Of a stretch of DNA of 64,000 bases, positions 35,357-45,278 are shown piece by piece. Location of the stretch: contig CM069432.1 in assembly GCA_035610365.1 (NCBI GenBank), positions 169,568,035-169,632,034 of the forward strand. The letters run 5' to 3'. This DNA is from Aquatica leii. Taxonomy: Eukaryota; Arthropoda; Insecta; Coleoptera; Lampyridae. The first letter of the stretch is position 1, and each line of letters starts with the position of its first letter. The notes beneath the pieces were generated by a model. That model saw only the letters and a list, made by a program, of their open reading frames with translations. It had not been told where the DNA came from and ran no database searches. A program made the position numbers and the translations under genes.

Positions 35357-36976
35357 AGGTATATGAGATTGCGTTGCTTTTCTGCGTTTGTAGCGTAACT
35401 ACTGATGTCGACTTTCAACGACTACCTTTTCTGATACTTCATTTCTGTTGAGGGACCTTTTGGTACTTTGGAGTATCATTTTGCGACTTTTAGACACATA
35501 TGATTGACGATACTTAGCGAACTGGGAAAACCTTTTTCATTTACATTTTTTCTTGGGTTGGATGTTATTATGTTTGGGTTGGTTTTAGATTTTAAGGTTC
35601 TGTCCTTGGTGTATTCCTCAATTTGTTATGTTAAAAGTGTTTTAGTATGATGTTTGTCCTCTGTATAAGATTTAGAGCAGACATAAATTTCAAATTAAAC
35701 ATTATTCACATATATAGTTCTAACGTAAGCGCCCAGCAAAGTTTTCACTTCTAAAATTTTACAAACAATTGTGTTATAAACAGATGTATTATTATCGCTG
35801 TTCTTGTGAAAGCCTTCTTGGAGTAAGTATGGACTCATATTTTTGCGATGTACGATAACCTTGCCTGCTTTCAGAATAGTAAAAACCACTCGAACGCGTG
35901 ACGCATTTGGATACGGTTTATTGTTTGTCAATAAACAATTTGTTACGTACATAAATTTCATAATGTAATACCCTGTATATTCAATACCTTAAAGTTAGAT
36001 TTCTACTTTTGACGCTCTCTTAACGAGTTTCGTTTTACTTCATTTTACTGTCAAGACGTCAAACTGTCAACTACTTAAAATCGTGCTTGGGATGGTTAAA
36101 TATTAATTTTCTAACATCACCTGCGTATGTAAAAACTAGAATATAAATTGAAAACGCTTTTCTATTAGTTTATTCAACACAGGCACGTCCCGCCACGTGG
36201 TAGTCACATGTTTTGATGTATTCTCGATTGATGAGGGGTTAATACCAACCAAATACCTTCATGGAACGATTATAATTCTGGAAAACCTACGTTAAATCTA
36301 AAAACGAAGTTTGGACAAGAACTTTTCTCTAAGATACTACTCCTTATGCGTCAATCGACTCCGATATCAACTTTTACTTTAATGTGTGCAACGGCATTCG
36401 ATTTAGAATTTTGTAGATTTTTGCTTTCATGAGTCATTGTGTTGACACGATTTGCTGTTCATAAATATTCCAGATGGACTCAACGAGGAAAACGTTTTTA
36501 TCGGGCAAGTACTGGATTGTGGGTAAGTCTTATTTAATTATTTTTGCGTTGTGACAGAAAAGTCTTTTACCAAATTTTGCTTATTCTAACTTACGCAATT
36601 ACAATATGTGTTTCAATATCATTTAGGTATTTTCATTAATTATTTTATATATCACATGCTGTAAATCATTTGTTATATCATATGTAATTTTTTTCGCTAT
36701 TCAAATAATTTACGACAAAATTTCTTGTTCTCGTTGTTAATAATCTACGATATTAAATTAAAATTGTTATACAATTTTATCTTTTATTTTTATTTTTGAT
36801 CCGTTTAGGTTTTACAAACCTGATTTTCTTACAAGCTTGGACCTTCTCTCTTGATCGAAACAGAAGTTTTACTTAGTAAGATCTGGCGCCCTTTAAATTT
36901 TATGTATTTGAACCTTCCCTATCTCCGACTAGAGTGAGTTGGCCGTGCAAAGTTTGTTAGATCTATAAGCTTGTAG
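35357..36976 (+). mobile_element. older Gypsy copy, right piece: 3' interior and diverged LTR
   Basis: 35357-35615 aligns with 33805-34080 of the young element (GCGTTGCTTT, TAGCGTAAC, GTCGACTT, AGTATCATT, GGTTGG.TTT in the same order). About 35626-36976 is a diverged LTR: GACGCTCTCTTAACGA against GACGCCCCCTAACGA, GGAAAACGTTTTTATC against GGAAAAACGTTTTTCTG, TCTGGCGCCCTT against TCTGGCGCCCTT, and GAGTTGGCCGTGCA near the end, which closes with TTGTAGCA. The young element inserted about 260 bp upstream of this LTR. The LTR contains an insertion at about 35640-35985. Confidence 0.75.
35640..35985. other. unrelated insertion within the old LTR, with an unrecognised frame
   Basis: This segment has no counterpart in the young LTR, which aligns on either side. 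It holds an 88-codon frame on the minus strand (35695-35961) with NKPYPNASRVRVVFTILKAG. I do not recognise the protein. ACATAAATTTCA occurs at both ends in the same orientation. ATACCCTGTATA near the right end resembles termini seen in insect repeats. Confidence 0.35.
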
Positions 36977-36979
36977 CAA

Positions 36980-37675
36980 ATTTATTTGTGATACGATGTC
37001 TAATTTTACTTCATTTTCTTAGCGATTGTGTAAGGGATAATTGGAGCGTGCCGATAGCTATCCGCATGACTTGGACGACAGTAAGTACTTTTTTTTCTTT
37101 TACTTGTCAGTAATTTTTGCATTTGTTAAACGTGAAATACGTGCGAGATAGATATAACAATTATCACAATTAACGCATGCAAATGTTTTGTTTCTACGGT
37201 TTCAATTTACGCTAAATGCAATTTGCAACGGCTGTGAAGTCACTAGTTTCGCATGTTGTTCTATTGTATGTACTTTAATAACTTTATGTGTGGAGGGTTG
37301 CATAACTTCCAGAACTTGTAATAACGTTATAACTGTAATATCTATAGAGTTATTCTTTGCTACTATATATGTACTTAATTATGTCTTGATTACGTAATTC
37401 TTATAACTTTTAACTTCTACTTCTCTCATTACTATAAAATAAATATATTTGTCTTGTCATTTATTCTATTTCAGTGTTGGATAAATTTAAACGGTGTCTA
37501 TCATTCTAGTTTCTAATCGTTTTCGTGCCTTTTTTATTTGTTTTACAATTTTACACCACGAAGCTTACGACATCTTCCAATCCAACTGTTACTCGCTAGC
37601 AATTTACGTTGCGATAAAACCGACGTAACAACACGTATCTATTGAGAAAGATAACATTTTAATTTTTTTCAAATT
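36980..37675. other. non-coding sequence
   Basis: No gene supported. The 69-codon frame 37188-37397 is Cys/Thr-rich without a recognisable domain. Confidence 0.4.
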
Positions 37676-37698
37676 TTAAAAATTACCACCAGAGAGAA

Positions 37699-37742
37699 CC
37701 AGTGTACGGCCGTTTCACCCTTTTGGGGATCATCAGTACCGG
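37699..37742 (-). ncRNA. type I hammerhead ribozyme motif (left arm)
   Basis: On the minus strand the order is stem I 5' strand CCGGTA, core CTGATGA (37730-37736), stem II TCCC...GGGT with CCC/GGG pairs, core GAAA (37713-37716), minimal stem III formed by CGGCCG closed by A-U, cleavage-site A at 37705/37706, then stem I 3' strand CACTGG. All invariant core residues (CUGANGA, GAAA, UH) are present. Stem I has a G-U wobble and one A-C mismatch next to the core. It is likely the better preserved of the two at the cleavage site. Confidence 0.75.
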
Positions 37743-37783
37743 GAAATACTAAATAATTGTGGAAATACATCAGAGAGTATTTC

Positions 37784-37827
37784 TCAGTGCTGATGATCCC
37801 TAAAAGGGTGAAACGGCCGCACACTGG
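37784..37827 (+). ncRNA. type I hammerhead ribozyme motif (right arm)
   Basis: Stem I 5' strand CAGTG (37785-37789), core CTGATGA (37790-37796), stem II CCCT/AGGG, core GAAA (37810-37813), stem III CGGCCG, then CA and stem I 3' strand CACTG (37822-37826). Stem I is fully paired. The base expected to be U before the cleavage-site A is C (37820), so self-cleavage is probably impaired in this copy. Confidence 0.75.
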
Positions 37828-37849
37828 TTCTCTATGGTAGTAATTTTTG

Positions 37850-38325
37850 CAATTGTACTGATATAGTAACTTTTCACTATATTCGTTGGTGGATTGCAAT
37901 CGTGTTAATATTCGATACGATTTTCGAATTTTTGCGGTTAGTAAGTCCAATTACCAACATGTTAAGATCTCTACAGAACCAATTTGTTTATATTTTATAC
38001 GTGGGCTAGTTAACCACGAGATGGCGACAGCCACAACTCTTTTATATGTTAATAAATTTAAGCATTGAATAATAAATATAAGAAGAAATGCAACTTAATG
38101 GGCGATATCGTATCGACTGATTGGATCGAGATCTAGAGGTCGCCACGTTTGTATTGGATCGAGATTTTTCAGTTCTTGCGTGTCTGTCGACTTGTAAACT
38201 TCGGTATTGAATTGAAAGTTTTTCTTGGGTTAACATTGCGATACGATTTTTAAAATTCTGGTAGTAGTAATGTTTGTTTGAACTTTTGTTTAGTTTAAGT
38301 GTAAATATATTTTTAATTTATTTTT
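37850..38325. other. non-coding sequence upstream of the THAP pseudogene
   Basis: No gene supported. GGATCGAGAT is repeated at 38124 and 38157. The region may have held the promoter of the downstream gene. Confidence 0.35.
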
Positions 38326-38328
38326 AAA

Positions 38329-38599
38329 ATGGGAAAAGTTACAAATCACGGTTGTGTTTATATTAATTGTGAAAATAATAATACCGAAAACAAAGGTACT
38401 AGTTTTCTTAAGTTTTTTATTAGTGATAAAGTGCGTGCTAAAGAATGTTAGAAAAACTGTGGAAATATAAACATTGCCACAATGGACTTGGAAGATTTAA
38501 AACAAAAGAAAATTTGTGAGAAGCATCTTCGGAGATAATGTATAACAACAAAAGGAAATTTTAAACACACTGCAGTTCTTGTTCTACACCTTCAATCAG
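38329..38599 (+). pseudogene. THAP zinc-finger domain exon (exon 1)
   Basis: From ATG 38329, the frame MGKVTNHGCVYINCENNN starts a THAP (C2CH) DNA-binding domain: C-x4-C, then FLKFF (family F.FP), KNCGN and KKICEKHL (family C..HF). The expected invariant Trp between AKEC and KNCGN is replaced by a TAG stop (38449-38451), and another stop (TAA 38536-38538) follows the zinc-binding His. A donor CAG|GTAAAT ends the exon at 38599 in phase 1. THAP domains bind DNA and occur in P-element transposases and host regulators. This copy cannot make a full protein. Confidence 0.8.
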
Positions 38600-38695
38600 G
38601 TAAATATTTTAAATTTTTTTTTCTACCAAACGTTTAAAAATGGTTTAAATTAGCACCAGAGAATCTCCTTGTCCGGATTCTTCTTCTTCTTGTTG

Positions 38696-39760
38696 CACTT
38701 AATTGTACAATAACTTAAAATAATTACTGTAAATCAATAGCTGAGATCGCTATTACTTTCCACGATCAATGATCGCAATCATGGTATTTAGAATTAGTTA
38801 GTAATCGACTGTTGCTAAAAAGTCGCTCGTGTAAAGTTAGTCATAAATCTAGCCATAAACATTCGATTTTCGTTTTCCGGGATACAGTAAAGTTTGTAGT
38901 ATTGAAAATCAACAGACCTAAGTATTTTTTAATATTGTTTCTAAACAATAAATTAATTAAAATTTGTTCATATTTAGATTTAAAAAAAATGCAAACTTAT
39001 GAAAAAATAGTTTAAAGCATTAATAAACAACATATTAAAAAATAAGTGTCGTTCTTTCGTAAATTACATGTTTTTATTTGAAATTAACCCTAAAAAGATT
39101 GTTGAGTAATTAGTCAAAACTCGTGTTGATATTTGTCTCAAACATAAGAATTATGTATTAAAAATAAATTTGCAATTCTTTTCAAATACGTATTGTCATT
39201 TGTAGTTAATGCTTATTGTTTTTAACTTCCTGTGTTTTATGATTTACCTTGGTGTTTATATAAAGCTAGGTTTTTCCGAAAATGCTGAATGTGTGACACA
39301 AATTTTACAAACGTTCTTTCCTAGAAGAGTTTTCTAATTCTCTTTGAAAAGAATGCATTGTTAAATTTCTGTAAACAAAAAAAATATAATTCAATGTTTA
39401 AATCCATGTTACTTTTTTATTAAAAAATCTGTATGTGGTTTAAAATTCTTACGAGGAACAGAGCAAAAGGGTTATTTACCTACTTACACAAAATTTTACG
39501 ATTTTCCGTGAACTACCAGCATACTTAAAGTTTATTATACATTTATTAAAGTAAATATTATAGGTAAAATCGTGTTATATTAGTCTTATTTGTTTATGCG
39601 ATAATTAAAAGTATTAATTTCTTTTGCACAACCGCAATTGTTATTTTATAAGCGATCAATGATTGCGATCGTTATTGTACAGGCGCTCGATATTGCGATC
39701 ATTATTTTGCATAATGATCGATTCATCGTAATTGCATAATTGTTCTGGCCATTGCTTTAA
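38696..39760. mobile_element. element E3 with terminal GATC-type palindrome arrays, in the THAP intron
   Basis: The left end (38700-38830) and right end (39640-39750) carry variants of one motif: GATCAATGATCGCAATCAT (38753) against AGCGATCAATGATTGCGATC (39651), GCGATCATTATTTTGC and ATAATGATCGATTCATCG. TGTACAATAAC appears near both ends in opposite orientation. The interior is AT-rich; the 67-codon frame 38812-39015 is unrecognised. It lies entirely inside the intron between the two THAP exons. The architecture matches E1, E2 and E5. Confidence 0.5.
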
Positions 39761-40096
39761 ATGTTTTTTGTTGATGTTGGCATATGTCGAATAAAAATAT
39801 CGTTTTTGTAAATGTTAGGGCCGCATTTCTTTAGCACCTTGTCTAATAAATACTTAGTTTTTAAAAAAATAAAAAAAATTATAAACAAAATTCTTTTATG
39901 TTTATTTTAGCATGCTGAAAGCACTTCAATACAAATCCAACAATACATAAAATATTTTTCCAATTGTTTAAAAAAAAGAATTGCAAAAATTTTGAAAATA
40001 CTAATACTAATTGCATTTTCAAAACTTTATTTTTAAAATACTAACAACTTAATTTTTTGTTTACTTTTTGGGTTTATTTAGTATAATTTTTTACAG

Positions 40097-40212
40097 AAGC
40101 TGTAATTGTTGATATGAACATCAACCTAAGATACTCAAATGTAGTAGTTTCTCAAACATATGGAAGAAAACGTGGATTGTTATTTATTGATGACAATCGT
40201 GAAGACGAATAA
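40097..40212 (+). pseudogene. probable exon 2 of the THAP gene
   Basis: TTTTTTACAG at 40087-40096 is followed by a frame reading (E)AVIVDMNINLRYSNVVVSQT then GRKRGLLFIDD, to a stop at 40210-40212. Exon 1 ends with one base of a codon and this exon starts with two, giving GAA across the junction, so the phases agree. The implied intron is 1497 bp and contains E3. The stretch 40310-40385 (VEDTSYNILKILERPQC) after TTTATAG may be a third exon. No domain is recognised beyond THAP. Confidence 0.5.
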
Positions 40213-40537
40213 ATTTATTCTTTCTACAGCTCCAGTTCACTAAACGAAGGTATAAGTAGACAAGCAATAATAACTAATTTTTTTTAATATATGTTTTATA
40301 GTTGAAGATACGTCCTATAATATTTTGAAGATACTGGAACGACCACAGTGTGTTCTCAAATTCGTCAAGCCGTTAAGTTTTGACTAAACTACGCAACATA
40401 GTGATACAAATGGATTCTCCGTCAAAAATCCTTTTAAAGGATGAATTGGTCAATTATTCTTTCAGAAATTTAACATTAATTTTAATTTAAAATTATTTAA
40501 ATTACCAGTCCACTAATAACAAATTCGTTTACATATG

Positions 40538-40571
40538 TTTCGAGCTTTAAAATAATAATGCTCATCTTCAG
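40538..40571 (-). ncRNA. hammerhead-like motif, left terminal repeat
   Basis: On the minus strand: CTGAAGA (40565-40571), T, stem GAGC/GCTC, GAAA (40538-40541), then CATATGTA, which could form a minimal stem III with a UA cleavage site. One unpaired base lies between core and stem II, and stem I is not obvious, so activity is doubtful. Confidence 0.5.
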
Positions 40572-40614
40572 AAAAGTCTACAAAAAATATTTACAACTTT
40601 TTTAAATACAAAAA

Positions 40615-40812
40615 ATGTCATCAACATATCTTCTCCATAATATTATTTTTTGTAAGAAAATTTGGTGTTCAGAAATATATTTACTTTCTAAATTGTTTAA
40701 GAAGATTTCAGTAAAAATAAGTGATAAATTTGATAATCAATTTTTTAAACAAAATCTAGGTCTTTCAATGGGTTCTCCTTTATCACTTTTCTCAATTTTT
40801 TTAAGAAATTAA
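40615..40812 (+). pseudogene. Penelope-like reverse transcriptase fragment
   Basis: The 65-codon frame ends in FDNQFFKQNLGLSMGSPLSL, the Penelope RT block whose pattern is F.(Y/F)KQ..GL.MGSPLSP, located just upstream of the catalytic YxDD motif. The upstream residues (LLSKLFKKISV) fit the preceding helix. The catalytic motif, most of the RT and the GIY-YIG domain are missing; palindromic-motif sequence follows at 40850. Confidence 0.78.
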
Positions 40813-40849
40813 GTAAAGGTAACGATTTCAAGATTTCTTTTTCTAATGA

Positions 40850-41165
40850 AATATTTATTTAATTTTTAAGCTACTTAAAGGTAGTAAAAATAAAACTATT
40901 TAAGCTGTATAGTTGCTTCTGAAAGGTGTGGTTTACGGTTCCTTTAGAGCTTCTTTAAAGCTTTGCGAGTACCACAAAGAGCTGTATAAGCCCGATTTTC
41001 ATGCATTAAAGGAGCTACCTAACAGCAACATAACTGCGGAATTTTTAGCTACTTAAACGCTTCATGGAGGCTTCAGTTTTTTCACAAGCCACTCAAAAGT
41101 GTTCTAAAGAGTAACTTTAAAAGCTAAAGTAGTTATAAACAAGCCGGTTTTAGCTGCAATTTGCT
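40850..41165. repeat. AGCTACTT-type repeat cluster inside the Penelope relic
   Basis: About eight diverged copies of a short motif in both orientations: AAGCTACTTAAAGG (40868), TTTAAGCTGTATAG, CCTTTAGAGCTTCTTTAAAG, AAAGGAGCTACC, TAGCTACTTAAACGC, AAAGCTAAAGTAG. This resembles the terminal arrays of E1, E2, E3 and E5 but is short and has no clear interior. It may be a small related insertion. Confidence 0.4.
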
Positions 41166-41465
41166 CACTGAGAAATTCTTGAATTACTAGAGTTCATTTA
41201 TATTAAAATATCAAATACAAATTTTTTGTTGAACGAGCAAACCAAGTTCAATTATGATTTTAAAATTAAATTTTTTTAGATTTGTTTCTAAATTGCACCG
41301 TGCATCTTCCTTTTTTAAAATAATTAACATTTAACATTTTGTGAAACTTACATTTTTTTAATTATCTAGTTACAAATTTTCAGATTTGAGATTGTTCGAA
41401 AAAATGTAAGTTAAAAAACTTTTTGTAATCTTAACTTTTTATAAGTTGTAAATATTTTTACTTTT

Positions 41466-41506
41466 TTGAAGATGAGCTTCATTATTTTAAAGCTCGAAGC
41501 ATATGT
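41466..41506 (+). ncRNA. hammerhead-like motif, right terminal repeat (decayed)
   Basis: TTGAAGA, T, stem GAGC/GCTC, then GAAGC and ATATGTA. Both conserved core boxes carry a substitution relative to the left copy (CTGAAGA, GAAAC), so it is inactive. Confidence 0.45.
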
Positions 41507-41569
41507 AAAATAGTATATACATTTTGAAAGTTAACGAATTTATTATTGGTGGACTTGAACAGGTAAACG

Positions 41570-42900
41570 GTAAAGTAAACACAAATATAAGAAAAGGTTG
41601 TAACTCGTACTTCATAATCATAACAAATAAGTAAGTTCGCAAAATAAAAACCACGATTTTACAGATGGCAACAGGTCTTCGTCTATTAGTTTATGAAAAG
41701 AGGGGGTACAGACGGGTAAAAAAAAGAGAAACAAGAGAGATAAAACTACAGTACGATTTTTAACACACTATTTGCGCCTCTTCTTAAATTATTACTCAAT
41801 GATTTAAGGTAATACAATGATTATACTGACAGTTGGGAATGCTAAAGATTGTCGTAGGAAAAAACTTATGAGTTTCAAGATAGAAAATATCGCAGACAAA
41901 AAAAGTGATTGTTATAATTATATCAAAGGTGATAACAAATATTTCTGAGACGTTTCTAATTATGAATAAAACAGGCAAATAGCGTCATTTTTTAGAAATT
42001 TTTAGGAAGTACGCTTACAATCTTTCTAAAAGTTCTACATAATTCTGAAACAGATTTTAACGGATTTTGAATTAATTAATTAGTATAAACACAATAGTTT
42101 TTAAGATCTTCAAGGTTTTAAAATTCGAAAATCCTGAATTACACACCGAAATTTATCATTTCTTGCAGTTGCAGAAGAGTACTTAGAAGACTCCAATCAA
42201 AATAAAATGCCTTTGTGTAAAACGATTTTGCACAACTCTTTCTCGCACTGACAAACAACCACAATACGACGCAGCTAACAATACATCTTTAGTTATAAAA
42301 CATGAGGATTAAACAATTTAAGATATCTAGAAACCATAGAAAAACAGAAATTTTTAGTAATTGCACGTTTAATATTAATTTTAAATCAAGTCTAATTGTT
42401 GTTTCTTATGTAGCTACTTGAAATAAATAGGTAAGTTTTTATTTCTTACCATGCTTTTATAGATTAATTATTACAAAACCACCATGCTTTATTTATCATG
42501 AAAACATGAATAATTTAGTAGCACTACTTTTGTATTGGTGTCAACAATGTTGGTAATTACAGAATAGACAATGATTGTACAACAAATATTAGTTTAACAT
42601 TTAACATAAAACTGTGTTTATACATTACTTGTAAATAAACACTGTAAAAAACATTACAAACACATTCTGGGATTGGACTATGTTAACGTTAATCCTAAAG
42701 TTACCAAACTTTGGTACACTTTTGTTAAAGATTTTGTCAAAACGTTATTAAAAACTGATAATCCAACAAAAAAACATTTAAAGTGATTAATATGACAACA
42801 AAACCAGACTCAACCAGATCAAATTTTAATAAATCTCCAAACATAAATTCGTGTATAGGCTCTGCGGAAATCAAATTTTGGAAAAAATAAAAATTAAACT
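41570..42900. other. AT-rich non-coding sequence
   Basis: No gene supported. The 60-codon minus frame 41796-41978 is hydrophobic and unrecognised. Confidence 0.45.
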
Positions 42901-42904
42901 AAAC

Positions 42905-43019
42905 TGTAGCACTGTTTTTCGGGTGTTGCCGCGTCACAAAACTTTCTCTTAACGTTTCGCTGATCATGGTGTCAGCTTCTTCAGTGAAGAAAAAGTGAAA
43001 AGTGAAAAACAGTGCTACA
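42905..43019. repeat. 115-bp inverted-repeat unit with a hammerhead-like core
   Basis: Perfect 16-bp ends: TGTAGCACTGTTTTTC at 42905-42920 and its complement at 43004-43019. On the minus strand the interior holds CTGAAGA (42978-42984), one extra A, stem II GCTGA/TCAGC, GAAA (42955-42958) and CGTT. Flanking ACTTTTTCTT and AAGAGAAAGT can pair as stem I, with CA bulged before the core. It could be a small hammerhead-bearing element. Confidence 0.5.
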
Positions 43020-43600
43020 TTAAACAACGGCCGTGAAAGTTTGCATTCTACTATTAAACTAAACTATTGTTTTGAACATAAAACCTTTGTTAGACAGTTC
43101 TTCGCGTACAGTGGATTTACTGTTTATAGCATAAAAAAATATTCTAATTTTGTAAAGCACAGTGTATAAAATATAACTAAATAAATAATAATACCAAACA
43201 CAAAAATAAAATGTTTTTGCGCTTTTAAAAATAATAAAAATAAAAACATTTGTTTTTTCTCTAAATCTAAAAATGTTTACAGTTGGAAAACCAAACACTA
43301 ACGCACTTAAAACATTTAGTCAGAGGTTCCCAAACTTTTTTGTGTCGTAGACTTCTTGCCATGTTTTTCGGTTTTGGGTAGACCCCCCAACTTACCTGAT
43401 ATTGATTTTTTGTAAATTTCTAACTGTAGTGAAGTTTAGTGTTAAAAACTTAAAGTAAAAACACGTGTTAAGTTTTATACATTAATTAATTGAATTTAAA
43501 TTAAAACTATACTCAAAATAAAATTGTGTATCTGTTATATAAAATATACGTAACATAAAATAAATAGAAATTAAACTAAGCAATAAGTAAATGTTTTTAG

Positions 43601-44938
43601 TGAGAGGGATGAACCTGATGCTTTAATAATAAATTATCAACATTTGGCGTCAATTTTGTAAGGTTTAATCTTAAATCTCCTTGGCTAATGATGTCCAGTC
43701 TATTTCTTTTTTCGTGAGAAGATTGGTAACAGCGCTGAACCCCCTTTCCACTAGGTATGACGATGGAAAGAAAATTAAAAATTTTCTCGCTATATTCCAT
43801 AATACGGGATTATGACAATCGTTTCTTCTATGTCACCATATGGGTTAATTATCCACGGTGGTATTACCATAGTCAAAACATCCTCAAACCCCATCCAATA
43901 TTTTGCTTTATTAGTTTAACTCTGGCAAGAAACACTGATAAGATAGACTTTGTTTGATCAAATTTAGACTGTCGCCTTGTAACTGCACAAATTAACCGTA
44001 TTAAATTTTGTAAACAAATCTGTTAAATAGGCGATGTCTGTTTTCCACTTCATTAAATTGTCTTTTAAAAGGTTATCCTTAGTATCCATAAATTCTAAAA
44101 TAGTCTCAAAAAGTGCAAAAAATCTTGTCAAACATAAGCCTTTCGACAGCCAGCGTACTTCAGTGTGAAGGAGTAATTGATGAAAATGTTCGTCATTTTT
44201 TTCATATAATTGCGCAAATAACCGCGGATTCAACGCGTTGCTTCAGATTCGGTTTACTGCATCAATGACTAATTGAAGAGATTCATGCAATCTAACACCT
44301 CTGACACATTTTGTTTTAAATAGCTTATAAATCCACGATAACGTCTCACCATGGCAGGTACTACATCTATAGCTACTGATATTATATTTGATAAAGGGAT
44401 TGCTTTTTCAATGAAGTAACCCTTCAAAACATGCAATATTGATTCACCTTTATTGTCGGTTGTCAAAGTTCTTGCGAAGAGCAGTTCTTCGTAGATTTCT
44501 TGATTCATAATAAAACGAACATATGCCAATAATAATGCTGCATTACCAGGTAAAGTTGACTCGTCCAGTTGTTTAGAAAAATGGGTCGTTTGCAAATAAT
44601 TACACAAGAAGCTTTCAATATCAAAACTCATTTCAGCAATACGTCTTTCAACAGTGTTGTTGCTTAAGAGAATTCTTTTAATGATATCAGATGCAGCTTT
44701 GTGTAAAGCAGTTTTTAAAACCTCTTCAACGTTTGAAAGTATTTCAAATCTTTATCTGTTTTATCAGGGTGACATCTTCTCAGATCATCCTGCAGCTTAG
44801 ATGCTTTCATAGCGTCATTGCCCAAATTTGTTGCATAGAAGGCACATAGACAATTGTTTGTCCGACAATGATGGAATGAAGCCAAGATTCAAATAATCAA
44901 CACTGTACTGTCTACATTTCTTTTTAGATTCGGACATG
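43601..44938 (-). pseudogene. hAT transposase (ZBED5/SCAND3-like), frameshifted
   Basis: From ATG 44938 the protein begins MSESKKKCRQYSVDYLNLGF, then CLLC, the first Cys pair of a BED zinc finger, and MKASKLQDDLRRCHP (finger His region). Frame 44269-44631 gives FSKQLDESTLPGNAALLLAY, the hAT block with catalytic Asp, then SVAIDVVPAMVRRYRGF, where the family has D.APAM.G. Frame 43964-44233 gives LLLHTEVRWLSKGLCLTRFF, the family's insertion/helix block. The C-terminus near 43601-43800 has KKRNRLDI-like sequence, GDLRLNLTKLTPNVDNLL and HPSH. At least three frame breaks, so inactive. Related proteins were domesticated in vertebrates as ZBED5-type genes. Confidence 0.88.
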
Positions 44939-45278
44939 GCATCAGTCTGTAGACAAAATTAATCTATTTAAAAATCAAAGTCAAATTTAAATTGTATGGT
45001 CTTAGATTTTATGGCAGGCATAGAAATACAGCCATTATAAATGAATGTGAGAAGGGGAATGTTATGAATGTTACTTAAGGTTTCGATATGATGGAACTTT
45101 AAGGAAATTTGAAAGTAACATGACAAAAAATGTTAAAATAAAATATTATATAACAAATAATAATAACAAAGTGTTATGCGATTTATCTCTACGTACGTTC
45201 GACTGTCATGTGTAAAAATTTACTGGTTCCACTTTAGCAATAATAAAAAATTTTAATTTTAATATTGAGAAGTATGTA

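Larger units (their letters stand above)
37678..37848. repeat. 171-bp palindromic element carrying two hammerhead motifs
   Basis: The left arm (37678-37750) and right arm (37776-37848) are about 90% reverse complementary, including AGAGAACCAGTGTACGGCCG against CGGCCGCACACTGGTTCTCT. Each arm encodes a hammerhead ribozyme core, read outward from the centre. Inverted hammerhead-bearing repeats are known from Penelope-like element termini and from small non-autonomous derivatives. Confidence 0.85.
40500..41565 (+). mobile_element. Penelope-like element relic with inverted terminal repeats
   Basis: Two inverted copies of a hammerhead-type terminal repeat bound the relic: left 40500-40579 and right 41460-41565. 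They share TTTTAAAGCTCGAA.CATATG and AACGAATTT.TTATT.GTGGACT. The right copy has about 24 extra bases in the middle. Between them is an RT fragment. Penelope-like elements typically have terminal repeats in direct or inverted orientation with hammerhead motifs, so the arrangement fits. Confidence 0.75.
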
